Shown: positions 37,058-46,423, numbered from the stretch's first letter. The stretch: DNA of 64,000 bases from Rhizobiales bacterium YIM 77505 (GCA_000745135.1 JQNH01000001.1:2232001-2296000), one strand, 5' to 3'. Notes: a model not told the origin generated them from the letters alone. Translations and numbers: made by a program.

Positions 37058-37930
37058 TCAGAAGGGACTGATCGGGAAGAAACGAAGATAGATCTCGGCG
37101 TATTTTCCTTCATCCCACAGCCGCTGCAAGGCGTAGTCGAATGCGCGGCGCAGAAGGTCGTCTTCGCGGCGGAAGACGAAACCGATCCCTTCCCCGAAAA
37201 ACCGGCTCTCGAGGTAAGGACCGCCGACGAAGGCGCAGCAGCCGCCTGCATCGACGCCCCCGATCCACAGCGCGAGCCCGAGCCCGTCTCCAAAGACGAA
37301 ATCGATCTCCCCCCGCCGCAGGGCCGATTGCGCCTCCGTCAGGTCGCGGAAGCCGCGCGCCGACGCGCCGGGAAAGAACGCCTTGAGATAGGCCTCATGG
37401 GCGGTCCCTTCGACGACACCAACGCTTCGTCCGGCGAGTGCGGCCAGGGTCGGCGCCGGCTGGTGGCGGTCGATCCGCGCGACGAAACGGGCCGGGAAAC
37501 GGAAGTAGGGAAGCGTGGTAATGAATCGGCTGCGCAGCTCCGCCGTAATCGGCACGGCTGCCGCGATCACATCCCCCCGTCCGTCCGCGAGAGCGTCTAG
37601 GAGTGTGTCGAACCGGCGCGCCTGGATGGTGCAGCTGATGGCGAGGCGCTCGCAGGCCGCCCGCGCCAGCTCGACCGAGAACCCGGTCGGCGCGCGATCA
37701 GGGCCGGCGAAGTGCAAGGGCGGGAAATCCTCGTCCGTGAGGAAGCGGACCGGCCTCAAGCCGGCCAGGTCCGGGCGGTCCTGACGTGCTCTCGGATCCC
37801 AGAAATTCGGAATCGCGACGCCCTGACCGAAAGCCGGCAACGCGAAAGCCGCGAAGGCGAGAGCAAGACAGGCCAACCGAAGCCCCGGTCCTTTGAGCAC
37901 CGGTCGAAATCCCGCCGCCCTTGCAACCAA
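37058..37930 (-). CDS. Periplasmic solute-binding protein, family 3 (amino-acid type)
   Basis: 290 residues. Signal peptide of about 35 residues (ACLALAFAAFALPAFG), then a domain of the SBP_bac_3 type: VRFLTDEDFPPLHFAGPDRAPTGFSVELARAACERL and VGVVEGTAHEAYLKAFF. No ABC permease or ATPase is next to it, so it is an orphan binding protein or a sensor-type component. It is divergent from a glycosyltransferase gene with a 52-bp gap. Confidence 0.87.
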   Translation of the reverse strand: MVARAAGFRPVLKGPGLRLACLALAFAAFALPAFGQGVAIPNFWDPRARQDRPDLAGLRPVRFLTDEDFPPLHFAGPDRAPTGFSVELARAACERLAISCTIQARRFDTLLDALADGRGDVIAAAVPITAELRSRFITTLPYFRFPARFVARIDRHQPAPTLAALAGRSVGVVEGTAHEAYLKAFFPGASARGFRDLTEAQSALRRGEIDFVFGDGLGLALWIGGVDAGGCCAFVGGPYLESRFFGEGIGFVFRREDDLLRRAFDYALQRLWDEGKYAEIYLRFFPISPF

Positions 37931-37982
37931 ACCGTGTCCTCCTATGCTGCCACGCTAAGCCAGGGAGCTATCCTCGCCGCCG

Positions 37983-39875
37983 ATGCAGGGTCAAGTTGCG
38001 TTTCGCTCCGCTTCCCCTTCCCAGCCCCTTCCGCGGGAGATTGCCTTCCTGGAGCGCTACGGCATAGCGCCTGAGATCCTGCACATGGCAGCCTCGTCGG
38101 CCGCCGCGACGGGAGTGGCAGCCGACATCGTTCTCCTGAATGAAGGCTGGCTCGCCGATGAAACGTTCTACGCGGCGCTTGCGGCCGAACTGAACCTGCC
38201 TTTCTTGCAGGACCCTCACGCGGACGCCTCGGCTCGCTTCCCCCACAGCGTCCTCAACGGCCTCATCCCCTTGTCGTCCGATCGCCACAAGGAGCGCATT
38301 GCGATGGCTCCGCGGGGCGACCGGGTAGCCGCCCTCCTGTCGGACGGGCGACAACTCGGCCCGGGCCTGGCCTTGACGACGCCATCTGCGCTGACGCGGG
38401 CGGTCCTTCGCACCCGCTGGCGAAAGGTCTCTGACGAAGCCGCCGGGAGTTTGGCGAACAACCAGCCGCATCGCTCCTACAGGGATGGACCATCCTGGCT
38501 GCAGATCGTCTGGCTTGGGCTCGGCTCCGCCGGCCTTGCCGCGGGCGGCACTGTGGCACCGGAGGCGATGCTCACCTTGGCTGCCCTCGCCATGGGAGCC
38601 CTCTTTCTCGGAATGGTCGTGCCACGGATCGAGGCCATCCGGCACCCGATTGCCATCGAAGCTCCGCCGCCCTCGATCCCGGACGCAGCCCTTCCCATCT
38701 ACACCATCATCGTGCCGCTGCGCCGGGAACGCGCCGTTCTCGCTCGTCTCTTGTGCGCTCTCGACGGCCTCGCCTATCCCAAGGCCAAGCTCGACATCAA
38801 ACTCGTCGTCGATGCGGACGACCGGGAGATGCGCGATGCCTTCGAGCTCCTGCAGCTTCCCGCCTGCTTTGAGGTCATCATCGCTCCGCCCGGAGAGCCG
38901 CGCACCAAGCCGCGGGCGCTCAATGTGGCGCTGCCGCTCGCGCGTGGCGAGCTTGCCGTGGTCTACGACGCGGAGGACGTGCCCGAGGCGCAACAACTGC
39001 GCCTTGCAGCCGAGACCCTCACCTATGCCGCGCCTGACGTTGCCTGCCTGCAGGCGCGCCTCGTCATCGACAACGCCGCCGATAGCTGGCTCACACGCCT
39101 CTTCGCCATTGAATATGCTGCGCTCTTCGACGTGATCAATCCGTCCCTCGCCCGGCTCGACCTTCCCGTCCTTCTGGGCGGCACGTCAAACCACTTCCGC
39201 ACGGCCGTGCTGAGGGAGTTGCACGGGTGGGACGCCTGGAACGTCACCGAGGATGCGGATCTTGGGATCCGCCTCGCTCTGGCTGGCTACCGCGTCATGG
39301 ACCTTCCATCGGCGACGTTCGAGGAGGCGCCTGGCCGACCAGGACCGTGGCTGCGCCAGCGCACGCGCTGGATGAAAGGCTTCATGCAAGTGATCGTCAG
39401 CCATTCGCGGCGACCGGTCGAGACTTTGCGTCTGCTCCGGCCGGCTGGCTTCCTGGCGGCATTGACCATGACCGTCGGCACGGTCGCGACTGCCCTATGC
39501 TTTCCCGTCCTTGCGCTTCTCTCGATCGCAGCGCTGGCCGATGGTACGTTGCTGAGCCCCAAGCAGCCTATCGAGGTGGCCCTCGCGAGCCTCGGGCTGG
39601 TTCTGTTTGTCGCCGGCGGTGTGGCGATGATCGCGCCCGCCGTGGTGGGAATCGCGCGCCGTAGCTTGTGGCGGCTCCTGCCCTGCGTGGCACTCCTGCC
39701 GATCTACTACGGCCTCATCAGCCTGGCGGCCTGGCGCGCGCTCCTGGAGCTCATCGCGCAGCCGAGCCAATGGCACAAGACGGAGCACGGGCTCGCCCGC
39801 ACCTCCCGAAGCGGTCGCCTCACAACCGCCGCAACAGGTCCTGCGCCGCCTCGGCAGGAGGCCGACCGAGGTTGA
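37983..39875 (+). CDS. Membrane glycosyltransferase, GT2 family (cellulose-synthase-like)
   Basis: 630 residues. Residues 20-90 resemble a type II secretion ATPase N-terminal (MshEN-like) domain. Two helices follow (about 172-212), then the GT2 catalytic core with D277-A-D279, a second acidic site D329-A-E, T-E-D at 422-424 and Q459-RTRW. Three or more helices close the protein. It probably polymerises or exports a sugar polymer with processive-type motifs. The last 56 bp overlap the 3' end of the convergent SCO gene. Confidence 0.87.
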   Translation: MQGQVAFRSASPSQPLPREIAFLERYGIAPEILHMAASSAAATGVAADIVLLNEGWLADETFYAALAAELNLPFLQDPHADASARFPHSVLNGLIPLSSDRHKERIAMAPRGDRVAALLSDGRQLGPGLALTTPSALTRAVLRTRWRKVSDEAAGSLANNQPHRSYRDGPSWLQIVWLGLGSAGLAAGGTVAPEAMLTLAALAMGALFLGMVVPRIEAIRHPIAIEAPPPSIPDAALPIYTIIVPLRRERAVLARLLCALDGLAYPKAKLDIKLVVDADDREMRDAFELLQLPACFEVIIAPPGEPRTKPRALNVALPLARGELAVVYDAEDVPEAQQLRLAAETLTYAAPDVACLQARLVIDNAADSWLTRLFAIEYAALFDVINPSLARLDLPVLLGGTSNHFRTAVLRELHGWDAWNVTEDADLGIRLALAGYRVMDLPSATFEEAPGRPGPWLRQRTRWMKGFMQVIVSHSRRPVETLRLLRPAGFLAALTMTVGTVATALCFPVLALLSIAALADGTLLSPKQPIEVALASLGLVLFVAGGVAMIAPAVVGIARRSLWRLLPCVALLPIYYGLISLAAWRALLELIAQPSQWHKTEHGLARTSRSGRLTTAATGPAPPRQEADRG

Positions 39876-40419
39876 ACGATCCGACGAACCGTCCCGTCCT
39901 GTCCATAAGGTAGACGAGGGAGGTGTGCTCCATCGTATAGTCCCCGTCCTTCGTCGGCACCTTGCGAGCAAAGGCGCGGTAAGCTCGGGTGGTCGCCTGG
40001 ACAGCCTCGGGAGAGCCCGTGAGGCCAACGATGCGCTCGTCGAAGCTGGCAAGATAGCTTTTCAGAACCTCAGGCGTATCCCGTTCCGGATCCACCGTGA
40101 TGAACAAGGCCCTGAGCGCCTTTCCCCTGTCGCCTGTGGCGCGCAACACTTCGGAGATCTCGAAAAGCTTCGTCGGGCAGACGTCGGGACAGTGAGTGAA
40201 ACCGAAGAAGACAAGGTGGGGCGCCCCCTTGAAGTCCCGCTCGGTGACCGGGCGGCCGTCATGGGTAACGAGCTGGAAAGGACCGCCGATCTCGGCGGTC
40301 GTGCTCTGCCGAGCGCTCGGGGTCAAAGTCAGAACCGCGACGCCCCCGAGCATGCCCAGCCCCACTGCGAAGGCGGCAATGGGAATTGCGAGCTGGCGGG
40401 CGCGGGCAGAGAGCGGCAT
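39820..40419 (-). CDS. SCO1/SenC family copper-binding protein
   Basis: 199 residues. One N-terminal membrane anchor (10-30), then a thioredoxin fold with copper ligands C77 and C81 (CPDVC) and H165 (MEHTSLVYLMD). It helps assemble the CuA centre of cytochrome c oxidase or handles periplasmic thiol redox. It lies 12 bp after a small membrane-protein gene and converges on, and overlaps, the glycosyltransferase gene. Confidence 0.92.
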   Translation of the reverse strand: MPLSARARQLAIPIAAFAVGLGMLGGVAVLTLTPSARQSTTAEIGGPFQLVTHDGRPVTERDFKGAPHLVFFGFTHCPDVCPTKLFEISEVLRATGDRGKALRALFITVDPERDTPEVLKSYLASFDERIVGLTGSPEAVQATTRAYRAFARKVPTKDGDYTMEHTSLVYLMDRTGRFVGSFNLGRPPAEAAQDLLRRL

Positions 40420-40431
40420 TCGCGGTCCGGG

Positions 40432-40617
40432 TCAAAAGCACCAGGCGATGGCCGCCAGAACCACATCGCCGAAAACGGCGGCGCCGTTCCGCCACCACAA
40501 GAGGCCACCGGCAGCAATGAGACACAACACCGCCGTGCCCGTCAGGACTCGCCCGGCGAGCGAGGGAGCGGAACGCCGCGACCGGGCTTCAGGCGGTGAA
40601 GAGGCGATATCGGGCAT
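40432..40617 (-). CDS. Small membrane protein, unknown
   Basis: 61 residues: an arginine-rich 20-residue N-terminus, then hydrophobic stretches at about 24-43 and 46-61. It precedes the SCO gene by 12 bp on the same strand, which suggests co-expression. I do not recognise the family. It may be a chance frame, but its composition and its placement favour a real gene. Confidence 0.5.
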   Translation of the reverse strand: MPDIASSPPEARSRRSAPSLAGRVLTGTAVLCLIAAGGLLWWRNGAAVFGDVVLAAIAWCF

Positions 40618-40710
40618 GGGCAGGCCGCTGGCACGACGTCCCCCAATGTGGGGACCTGCGCGCCGGATGTCGAGGGAGCGGGACGGCCTCCCGCGCCAGA
40701 GCCGCGGCTA

Positions 40711-41556
40711 GAGTCTGTTATGGACTGAGGGTGCGGCTATGGTGCGGGCATGATTGCTCGCAAGTCTTATCCCTCGGACGTTTCGGATGACGAATGGGCG
40801 CTGGTTGCGCCCTATCTTGCACTCTTGCCTGAGGCGGCGGGGCAGCGGGAGCACTCGTCGCGCGAGGTGTTCAACGGGCTGCGCTATGTTGTCCGCAACG
40901 GCATTGCCTGGCGGGCGATGCCGAATGATCTGCCGCCTTGGGCGGCCGTGTATCAGCAGGCGCAGCGCTGGCTGCGGGCCGGTTCGTTCGAGGCGCTCGC
41001 CCACGACCTGCGCGTGCTGTTGCGGGTGGCGGCCGGGCGCCCGCCCGCACCCTCGGCCGCCATCCTCGACAGCCGGACGCTGCGCTCCACGCCCGAGAGC
41101 GGCCACCGCGCCGGCTATGACAGCGCCAAGCGCAAGAAGGGCTCCAAGCTGCACCTGGCGGTCGACACGCTCGGCCACCTCCTGGCCCTCCACGTCACCC
41201 CCGCCACGGCGGACGACCGCGCCGAGGTCGGGCGCCTGGCCGCCGCCGTGCAGCAGGCCACCGGCAACAGCGTCGAGATCGCCTTCGTTGACCAGGGCTA
41301 TACCGGCGACAAGCCGGCCGCGGCCGCCAGCGAACACGGCATCGCCCTGGAGGTCGTGCGCCTGCCCGAGGCCAAGCGCGGCTTCGTCCTCCTGCCCCGG
41401 CGCTGGGTCGTCGAGCGATCCTTCGCTTGGGCCACCCGCTGCCGCCGCCTCGTCAAAGACTACGAGCGCCTGCACACAACCCTCGCAGGCCTCCACGTCG
41501 TCGCCTTCGCTTGCCTCATGCTCCGTCAAGCCGCAGAACTGGTCCATAACAGACTC
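40711..41556 (+). mobile_element. IS5-family insertion sequence, copy 1
   Basis: 846 bp with 15-bp perfect terminal inverted repeats (GAGTCTGTTATGGAC at the left, its complement at the right). Both sides are flanked by TA (40709-40710 and 41557-41558), the expected target duplication of the IS427-like group. It differs from copy 2 at only two bases (IS positions 149 and 412). Confidence 0.93.
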
Positions 41557-41559
41557 TAG
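40750..41559 (+). CDS. IS5-family transposase, copy 1
   Basis: 269 residues, one frame. The N-terminal part is a DUF4096-type domain (SDVSDDEWALVAPYL), followed by a DDE core: D in ILDSRTLRS, D in AFVDQGYTG and E in RWVVERSFAW. The protein appears intact. It has S37 and S125 where copy 2 has L37 and G125. The stop codon TAG is built from the flanking target TA plus the next host base, so the IS itself carries no stop. Confidence 0.93.
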   Translation: MIARKSYPSDVSDDEWALVAPYLALLPEAAGQREHSSREVFNGLRYVVRNGIAWRAMPNDLPPWAAVYQQAQRWLRAGSFEALAHDLRVLLRVAAGRPPAPSAAILDSRTLRSTPESGHRAGYDSAKRKKGSKLHLAVDTLGHLLALHVTPATADDRAEVGRLAAAVQQATGNSVEIAFVDQGYTGDKPAAAASEHGIALEVVRLPEAKRGFVLLPRRWVVERSFAWATRCRRLVKDYERLHTTLAGLHVVAFACLMLRQAAELVHNRL

Positions 41560-41581
41560 GATCGCGCCGGCTCGAAGCGCC

Positions 41582-41872
41582 CTACTCCGGCCGCCCCCGG
41601 CCGCGCTGGGGCTCGGCCTTGCGGGCGCGGTCGATGCTGCCGGTCGTGTCTACGTCGCGGCCCCTGTCGCCGATGGCGCTCGGACCCGACAGCCCGAAAT
41701 GGGCATAGGGGGGCTGACACTGCCCAAGGCCCTCCGAGGCGCTTCTCAGCTCGGCGGTGAGGCAGCGATCGGCATAGACATTCGGATAATCCTGAGCAGC
41801 GGTTGCGCTCGCCCACGACAGAGGCACGACAAGAGCAGCGACCGCAGCAAGGAATGGTCCGCGATAGGCCAT
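41582..41872 (-). CDS. Small secreted protein, unknown
   Basis: 96 residues with a clear signal peptide (hydrophobic 7-20, cleavage after ASATAA near 26). The mature part is about 70 residues with two cysteines (DRCLTAEL, GQCQPP) and a basic, disordered tail. I do not recognise the family. It lies 25 bp from the right end of IS copy 1, so its downstream context may have been changed by the insertion. Confidence 0.6.
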   Translation of the reverse strand: MAYRGPFLAAVAALVVPLSWASATAAQDYPNVYADRCLTAELRSASEGLGQCQPPYAHFGLSGPSAIGDRGRDVDTTGSIDRARKAEPQRGRGRPE

Positions 41873-41988
41873 GTCCGTCTCCCCTCAAAGCGAAGGATCG
41901 CCGCGAGGACGATCATCTGCCTGTAAAAACGGGGCCGGACTCGTCCCAGTTCCCATGCGCTTCAGCCCGGCTGGATGCCTTCACCAGC

Positions 41989-42912
41989 CTATCGGGCCCA
42001 GCGCAGCACCAGGGGATCGAGACGCCTCGCGATTTCCAGGAGCCCGGCGCGCGTCTCAGGAGGAAGCGGCGGCCAGGGATGGCGGCCCGCCTCGCAGGCA
42101 ATGACGCCGCCCTCTTTCATCAGCGCTTTGCAGGCGAGGAGCCCCGCTTGGCGGTTTTCATAGTTGATGAGCGGCAGCAGGCGTTCGTAGGCGGCGATCG
42201 CCTCGTCGCGCCGGCCGGCGCCATAGTCGTCCACGATCCGCCGCAGAAGATCGGGATAGGCGCCGCTTGGCATGGTTCCGGTGGCCCCGGCATCGAGATC
42301 GGGCAGGAGCGTGATCGATTCCTCCCCGTCCCAGGGCCCCTCGACCGCCTCGCCGCCAAGGCGGACCAGCTCGCGCAGCTTGTTCGCCGCACCCGGCACC
42401 TCGATCTTGAAATAGGCGACATGCTCGATCTCCCGCGCGAGGCGTGCGAGGAAAGCCGCCGAGAGCGCGACGCCGCTCACCGGCGCATCCTGGATCATGA
42501 TGGGGATGTCGATGGCGTCGGACACCCTCTGGAAGAACTCCTGGACCTGGGCTTCGCCCGCGCGGATCGTCGCCCCGTGGTAGGGCGGCATGATCATGAC
42601 CATGGCGGCGCCGGCATCCTGTGCGCGGCGGCTGCGCTCGGCGCAGACCTTGGAGGAGAAGTGGGTCGTCGTGACGATGACAGGCACGCGGCCGGCGACA
42701 TGGTCGAGGATCGTTTCGGTCAGCACCTCCCGCTCATGGTCCGCGAGCGCGAACTGCTCCGAGTAGTTCGCTAGAATGCAAATCCCGCTCGATCCGGCGT
42801 CGATGAGGAAGTCGATGCAGCGGCGCTGGCTGTCGAGATCAAGCTCGCCATCCTCTCGGAAGGTGGTCGGGGCGACCGGGAAAACCCCGGCGTAGCGCGC
42901 GTGCTTGGGCAT
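41989..42912 (-). CDS. DapA/NAL-superfamily lyase or aldolase, atypical active site
   Basis: 307 residues forming a TIM barrel of the dihydrodipicolinate synthase family. The Schiff-base lysine K169 (YFKIE) is present. The usual catalytic tyrosine (Y133 of DapA) is replaced by Q141 and the TT pair by N49-Y50, so it is unlikely to be a lysine-pathway DapA. It probably acts on another 2-oxo acid or sugar acid. It lies 74 bp downstream of an MFS gene on the same strand, which may import its substrate. Confidence 0.85.
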   Translation of the reverse strand: MPKHARYAGVFPVAPTTFREDGELDLDSQRRCIDFLIDAGSSGICILANYSEQFALADHEREVLTETILDHVAGRVPVIVTTTHFSSKVCAERSRRAQDAGAAMVMIMPPYHGATIRAGEAQVQEFFQRVSDAIDIPIMIQDAPVSGVALSAAFLARLAREIEHVAYFKIEVPGAANKLRELVRLGGEAVEGPWDGEESITLLPDLDAGATGTMPSGAYPDLLRRIVDDYGAGRRDEAIAAYERLLPLINYENRQAGLLACKALMKEGGVIACEAGRHPWPPLPPETRAGLLEIARRLDPLVLRWAR

Positions 42913-42986
42913 GGTCCAATGATCCGGTGAGCGGCCGAAGCGCTTATGCCCTTGGCGCGGCGCAAGGTCCAGGCGGAGCCGGCCGC

Positions 42987-44195
42987 TCAAGGCGGCGCGG
43001 CCCGTCTCCTGTTCGCCCTTCCGACGCTGAGGTCGAATGCCAGCGCGACGAGCAGCATCCCGCTTCCGACTACGAAAAGGAGGCGATAGTCCCCGCCCGT
43101 CCGCGCAAAGAGGAAGGACAGCCCGTAGGCGCCGACCGCCTGACCAAGCGCCCAAGCGACCGTGCAGAAGCTCCAGGCGGCCCGCTGGGTCTCGGCGTCG
43201 TCCACAACGGTCTCGCGGACGCGGCCGAGCACCAGCGGCACGACGCCTGGCGTGAAGGCGCCGACAATAATGCTCGAGACTGCGAGCGCCCCCGCCTGAC
43301 CGCTGATGAGGGGAAGAAGGATCGCGGCTGCCTGAACGACAAGGGCGAGGCGCAGGGCGAGCCCGAATCCGATTCGATCCGCCACGGAACCGGTCATGAT
43401 GGGTCCCGCGAGCGCTCCGACGCCGAACAGGATCCAATAAAGCGCTCCAACCGCGACTCCCTGCCCGAGCCCGCGAGCGACGAAGTCGACGAGGAACACC
43501 ATGTGGGGTACGAGGCCGACCGCGTTGAGGCCGTAGGCGAGGTAGATGCCCACGAGCGGTCGCGAGAACGCGCCCTGCGCCGTGGGGGCGCTTTTGGGAC
43601 GCGTGGCCTCCATCGGCCAGCCGCTCCAGGCGACGCCCGTGAGGACGAGGGACAGGAGGCCGAGCCCGATCCAGGTTTCGGGCAGGCCGAGGCGCAGCAG
43701 GAGCGGCACCAAGGCGGCGCCCACAATGATGCCGATCCCGACGCCGACAAAGATGAGCCCGCCGACGAAACCGCGCCGATGCGGCGGGGCGCCGGCGAGG
43801 ATGGCGGGCGCGGCGAGCACCATCAGGACCGCTCCGGCGACGCCGGACGCGAACCGCCAGACGAAGAACCAGAGGAAGGACAGCGGCGTGGCGCAGGCGA
43901 AGAAGGAGGCCGACGCGAGCAGCATCATGCTGCGCATGGCGAACGGCACCGAAGTCCACGCAGCAAGGCGCCGCGCTCCGAGCGCGCCCGCAAGATACCC
44001 GGCCAGATTCGCCGCACCGAGATAAGCCGCATCAGCGACGGCGAACCATCCATGTTCGATCAGAGCCGGGAGGAGAGGCGTATAGGTGAAGCGAGCAAAG
44101 CCGATGCCGACCAGAATCGCGCACAGTCCGGCGAGCGTGGCATGAGCAAGCCGGGGCGTGGATCTCGCCTTCGCCGCCCCGATGGCGCCTCGCAT
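42987..44195 (-). CDS. YbfB/YjiJ family MFS transporter
   Basis: 402 residues from the ATG at 44195, which follows GAGGAG by 5 nt; the frame runs further upstream without homology. Twelve helices with the family's GIGFARFTYTPLLPALIEHGWF first helix and MVFLVDFVARGLGQG in the middle. The substrate is unknown. With the DapA-like enzyme downstream it may form a two-gene catabolic unit. Confidence 0.87.
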   Translation of the reverse strand: MRGAIGAAKARSTPRLAHATLAGLCAILVGIGFARFTYTPLLPALIEHGWFAVADAAYLGAANLAGYLAGALGARRLAAWTSVPFAMRSMMLLASASFFACATPLSFLWFFVWRFASGVAGAVLMVLAAPAILAGAPPHRRGFVGGLIFVGVGIGIIVGAALVPLLLRLGLPETWIGLGLLSLVLTGVAWSGWPMEATRPKSAPTAQGAFSRPLVGIYLAYGLNAVGLVPHMVFLVDFVARGLGQGVAVGALYWILFGVGALAGPIMTGSVADRIGFGLALRLALVVQAAAILLPLISGQAGALAVSSIIVGAFTPGVVPLVLGRVRETVVDDAETQRAAWSFCTVAWALGQAVGAYGLSFLFARTGGDYRLLFVVGSGMLLVALAFDLSVGRANRRRAAPP

Positions 44196-44301
44196 CCCGC
44201 TCTCCTCGATCACCGGAGCCCACGCTAACGGGAGGCCGCCGCAGCGGGAAATGGTCTTCGGCGAAGGGGAGCTATCGCGTGTGCGAATGGTGTGCGGATG
44301 G

Positions 44302-45375
44302 TCAGCCCTCAGCGGACGGCACGATCGCCACCTCCCGGTCGGCGAGACTGATCCAGACAGGGGCTCCTTCTTCGAGCAGGGGCCCATCCGCCCTGTCGAT
44401 GGCGAAGAGCTCCCCCATCGGGCTTGCCACCAGGTATTCGGCATGCTTGCCGAGATAGGCCGCTTTCGCGATCCTGCCCTCGACCGCTTGGCGGCCGGGC
44501 CCGGTGCGCTGCAGGAGGACGGCGGTCGGGCGAACGGCAAGCCTCACGGGCCCGAGGCCTGCGCCTCGCCGCGGCACCTCGATGGTGATCCCGTCGATCC
44601 GCACCAGGGCGCGCTCGCCCCGCTCCTCCACGACCACCCCATCCACAAGGTTAGCATCGCCGATGAAGTCGGCGACGAAGAGGTTCGCCGGCTCCTCATA
44701 GAGCTGCCGCGGCGTGCCGGATTGGGCGATGCGCCCGTCCGACATCACGATGATGCGGTCTGAGACCGCGAGCGCCTCCTCCTGGTCGTGCGTGACGTAA
44801 GCCACCGTGAGGTTGAGCCGCTTCTGCAGCTCGCGGATGTCGTCGCGCACGCGGCGGCGGAGCTTGGCGTCGAGGTTCGACAGGGGCTCGTCGAAGAGGA
44901 GCACCTGCGGCTCGAGGACGAGGGCGCGCGCCACCGCGACCCGCTGCTGCTGACCGCCGGAGAGCTCCGAGGGCGAACGCCGCTCGAGCCCCTGCAGGCC
45001 GACGAGCGCCAGCTTCTCCAGGGCCATTTCCCGCGCCCTGTGCTTCGGCAGGCCCTGCACGGTCGGCCCATAGGCGACGTTCTCCAGGACCGAGAGATGC
45101 GGGAACAGCGCGTAGGATTGGAACACCATGCTGACGTCGCGCTCCGCGGCCGAGAGCCGGGTCACATCCTTGCCCCCGATGAGGATGCGGCCGCTCGACG
45201 CCATCTCGAGGCCGGCGATGAGGCGCAGCGTCGTGGTCTTGCCGCAGCCCGAGGGTCCGAGCAGCGTCACGAGGCTGCCCGGCTCGATGGTGAAGGAGAT
45301 GTCGTCGACGGCAGTAACCGACCCGTAGCGCTTGGTGACGGAGCGGAACTCGACGGAGGCAGGGCTCTTGGTCAT
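44302..45375 (-). CDS. Fe3+/2-aminoethylphosphonate-type ABC transporter ATP-binding protein
   Basis: 357 residues. Walker A GPSGCGKTT, signature LSGGQQQRVAVARAL, Walker B LLFDEPLSNLD and switch histidine (YVTHDQEEAL) sit in the N-terminal 230 residues. A TOBE-type regulatory domain follows. This is the FbpC/PotA/PhnT group. The ATG at 45375 lies 5 bp after the binding-protein 1 stop. It powers the fused permease encoded upstream. Confidence 0.92.
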   Translation of the reverse strand: MTKSPASVEFRSVTKRYGSVTAVDDISFTIEPGSLVTLLGPSGCGKTTTLRLIAGLEMASSGRILIGGKDVTRLSAAERDVSMVFQSYALFPHLSVLENVAYGPTVQGLPKHRAREMALEKLALVGLQGLERRSPSELSGGQQQRVAVARALVLEPQVLLFDEPLSNLDAKLRRRVRDDIRELQKRLNLTVAYVTHDQEEALAVSDRIIVMSDGRIAQSGTPRQLYEEPANLFVADFIGDANLVDGVVVEERGERALVRIDGITIEVPRRGAGLGPVRLAVRPTAVLLQRTGPGRQAVEGRIAKAAYLGKHAEYLVASPMGELFAIDRADGPLLEEGAPVWISLADREVAIVPSAEG

Positions 45376-45380
45376 GCGGG

Positions 45381-46400
45381 CTATTTCGGCAGAGCCTTCA
45401 CCTCGGCGTCCCACTTCTTGAGAAGCCGCGTCCGCTCGGCGGAGGAGCCGTACTTCGCCGCATCATAGGCGATGAGCTTGATGTCCGAGAGCTTCGGCGC
45501 ATGCGGCGACGTGGCCGCCGCCTTGTTGGAGGGCACCCAGTTGATCTTGAGGCCCGACCCGATCAGCGTCTGCGCCTCTGCACTCAGCGTCCAGTCGTAG
45601 AAGCGGCGGGCCGCCTCCATGTTCTTCGCTCCTTTCACGATGGACACCGAGCCGGTCTCATAACCGGTGCCCTCGCAGGGCGCGACCGTCTTCACCGGCG
45701 CCCCGTCCAGGATCATGGTCACCATGTCGTGCATGAAGGCGATGCCGACAGCGGTCTCGCCGAGCGCCGTGGCCTTGACCGGGGCCGCGCCCGATTTCGT
45801 GTACTGGTTGACGTTCTTGTGCAGCGCCTTGAGATACGCAAAGCCCTGGTCCTCGCCCATGAGCTGGACGATCGAGGCGAGCATCACATAGGCGGTGCCG
45901 GAGGAGTTGGGATCGGCGATCTGCACCTCGTCCTTGAAGCGCGGATCGAGGAGGTCCGCCCAGCATTTCGGCTCCGGGATGTTGCGGCTCGCCAGGACCT
46001 TCGTGTTGTAGCCGAGCCCGAGCGCGCCGAGATAAATGCCGGCCGTGCGCCAGCCGGACTGCTCGGCGTGCTTCACAGCCCAGTCGTGCAGCTCCGCAAG
46101 CTTCGGCGACTTGTACTCGGCGAGGAGGCCTTCCTCCGCGGCCTGAAGATGCGGGTCGCCCGGCCCGCCCCACCACACGTCGGCGCGCGGATTGTTGGCC
46201 TCCGCCCGGAGCTGCGCGTAGGTCTCGCCGGTGCTCTTGCGGACCATCGAGACCTTGATCCCGGTCGCCTTCTCGAAGGCCGCGACGCCGACGCGACACT
46301 GCTCCTCGAGGATGGAGCAATAGACGGTGAGCGTCTCCTGCGCGCGGCCAGGGGATACGAGGACCACTGCCATGGCCGCCGCGACCACCAAACGTTTCAT
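45381..46400 (-). CDS. ABC transporter substrate-binding protein 1 (AfuA/FbpA/PhnS-like)
   Basis: 339 residues. Signal peptide of about 20 residues (VVAAAMAVVLVSPGRAQ), then TLTVYCSILEEQCRVGVAAFEKATGIKV, typical of SBP_bac_6/8 proteins that bind ferric iron, phosphonates or sugar phosphates. It is very similar throughout to binding protein 2 (49497-50531), for example the shared segments around ADPNSSGTAY and LKALHKNVNQYTKSGAAP. It lies between the permease and the ATPase. Confidence 0.92.
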   Translation of the reverse strand: MKRLVVAAAMAVVLVSPGRAQETLTVYCSILEEQCRVGVAAFEKATGIKVSMVRKSTGETYAQLRAEANNPRADVWWGGPGDPHLQAAEEGLLAEYKSPKLAELHDWAVKHAEQSGWRTAGIYLGALGLGYNTKVLASRNIPEPKCWADLLDPRFKDEVQIADPNSSGTAYVMLASIVQLMGEDQGFAYLKALHKNVNQYTKSGAAPVKATALGETAVGIAFMHDMVTMILDGAPVKTVAPCEGTGYETGSVSIVKGAKNMEAARRFYDWTLSAEAQTLIGSGLKINWVPSNKAAATSPHAPKLSDIKLIAYDAAKYGSSAERTRLLKKWDAEVKALPK

Positions 46401-46423
46401 GCGCGTTCTCTCCCAAGTTGTGA

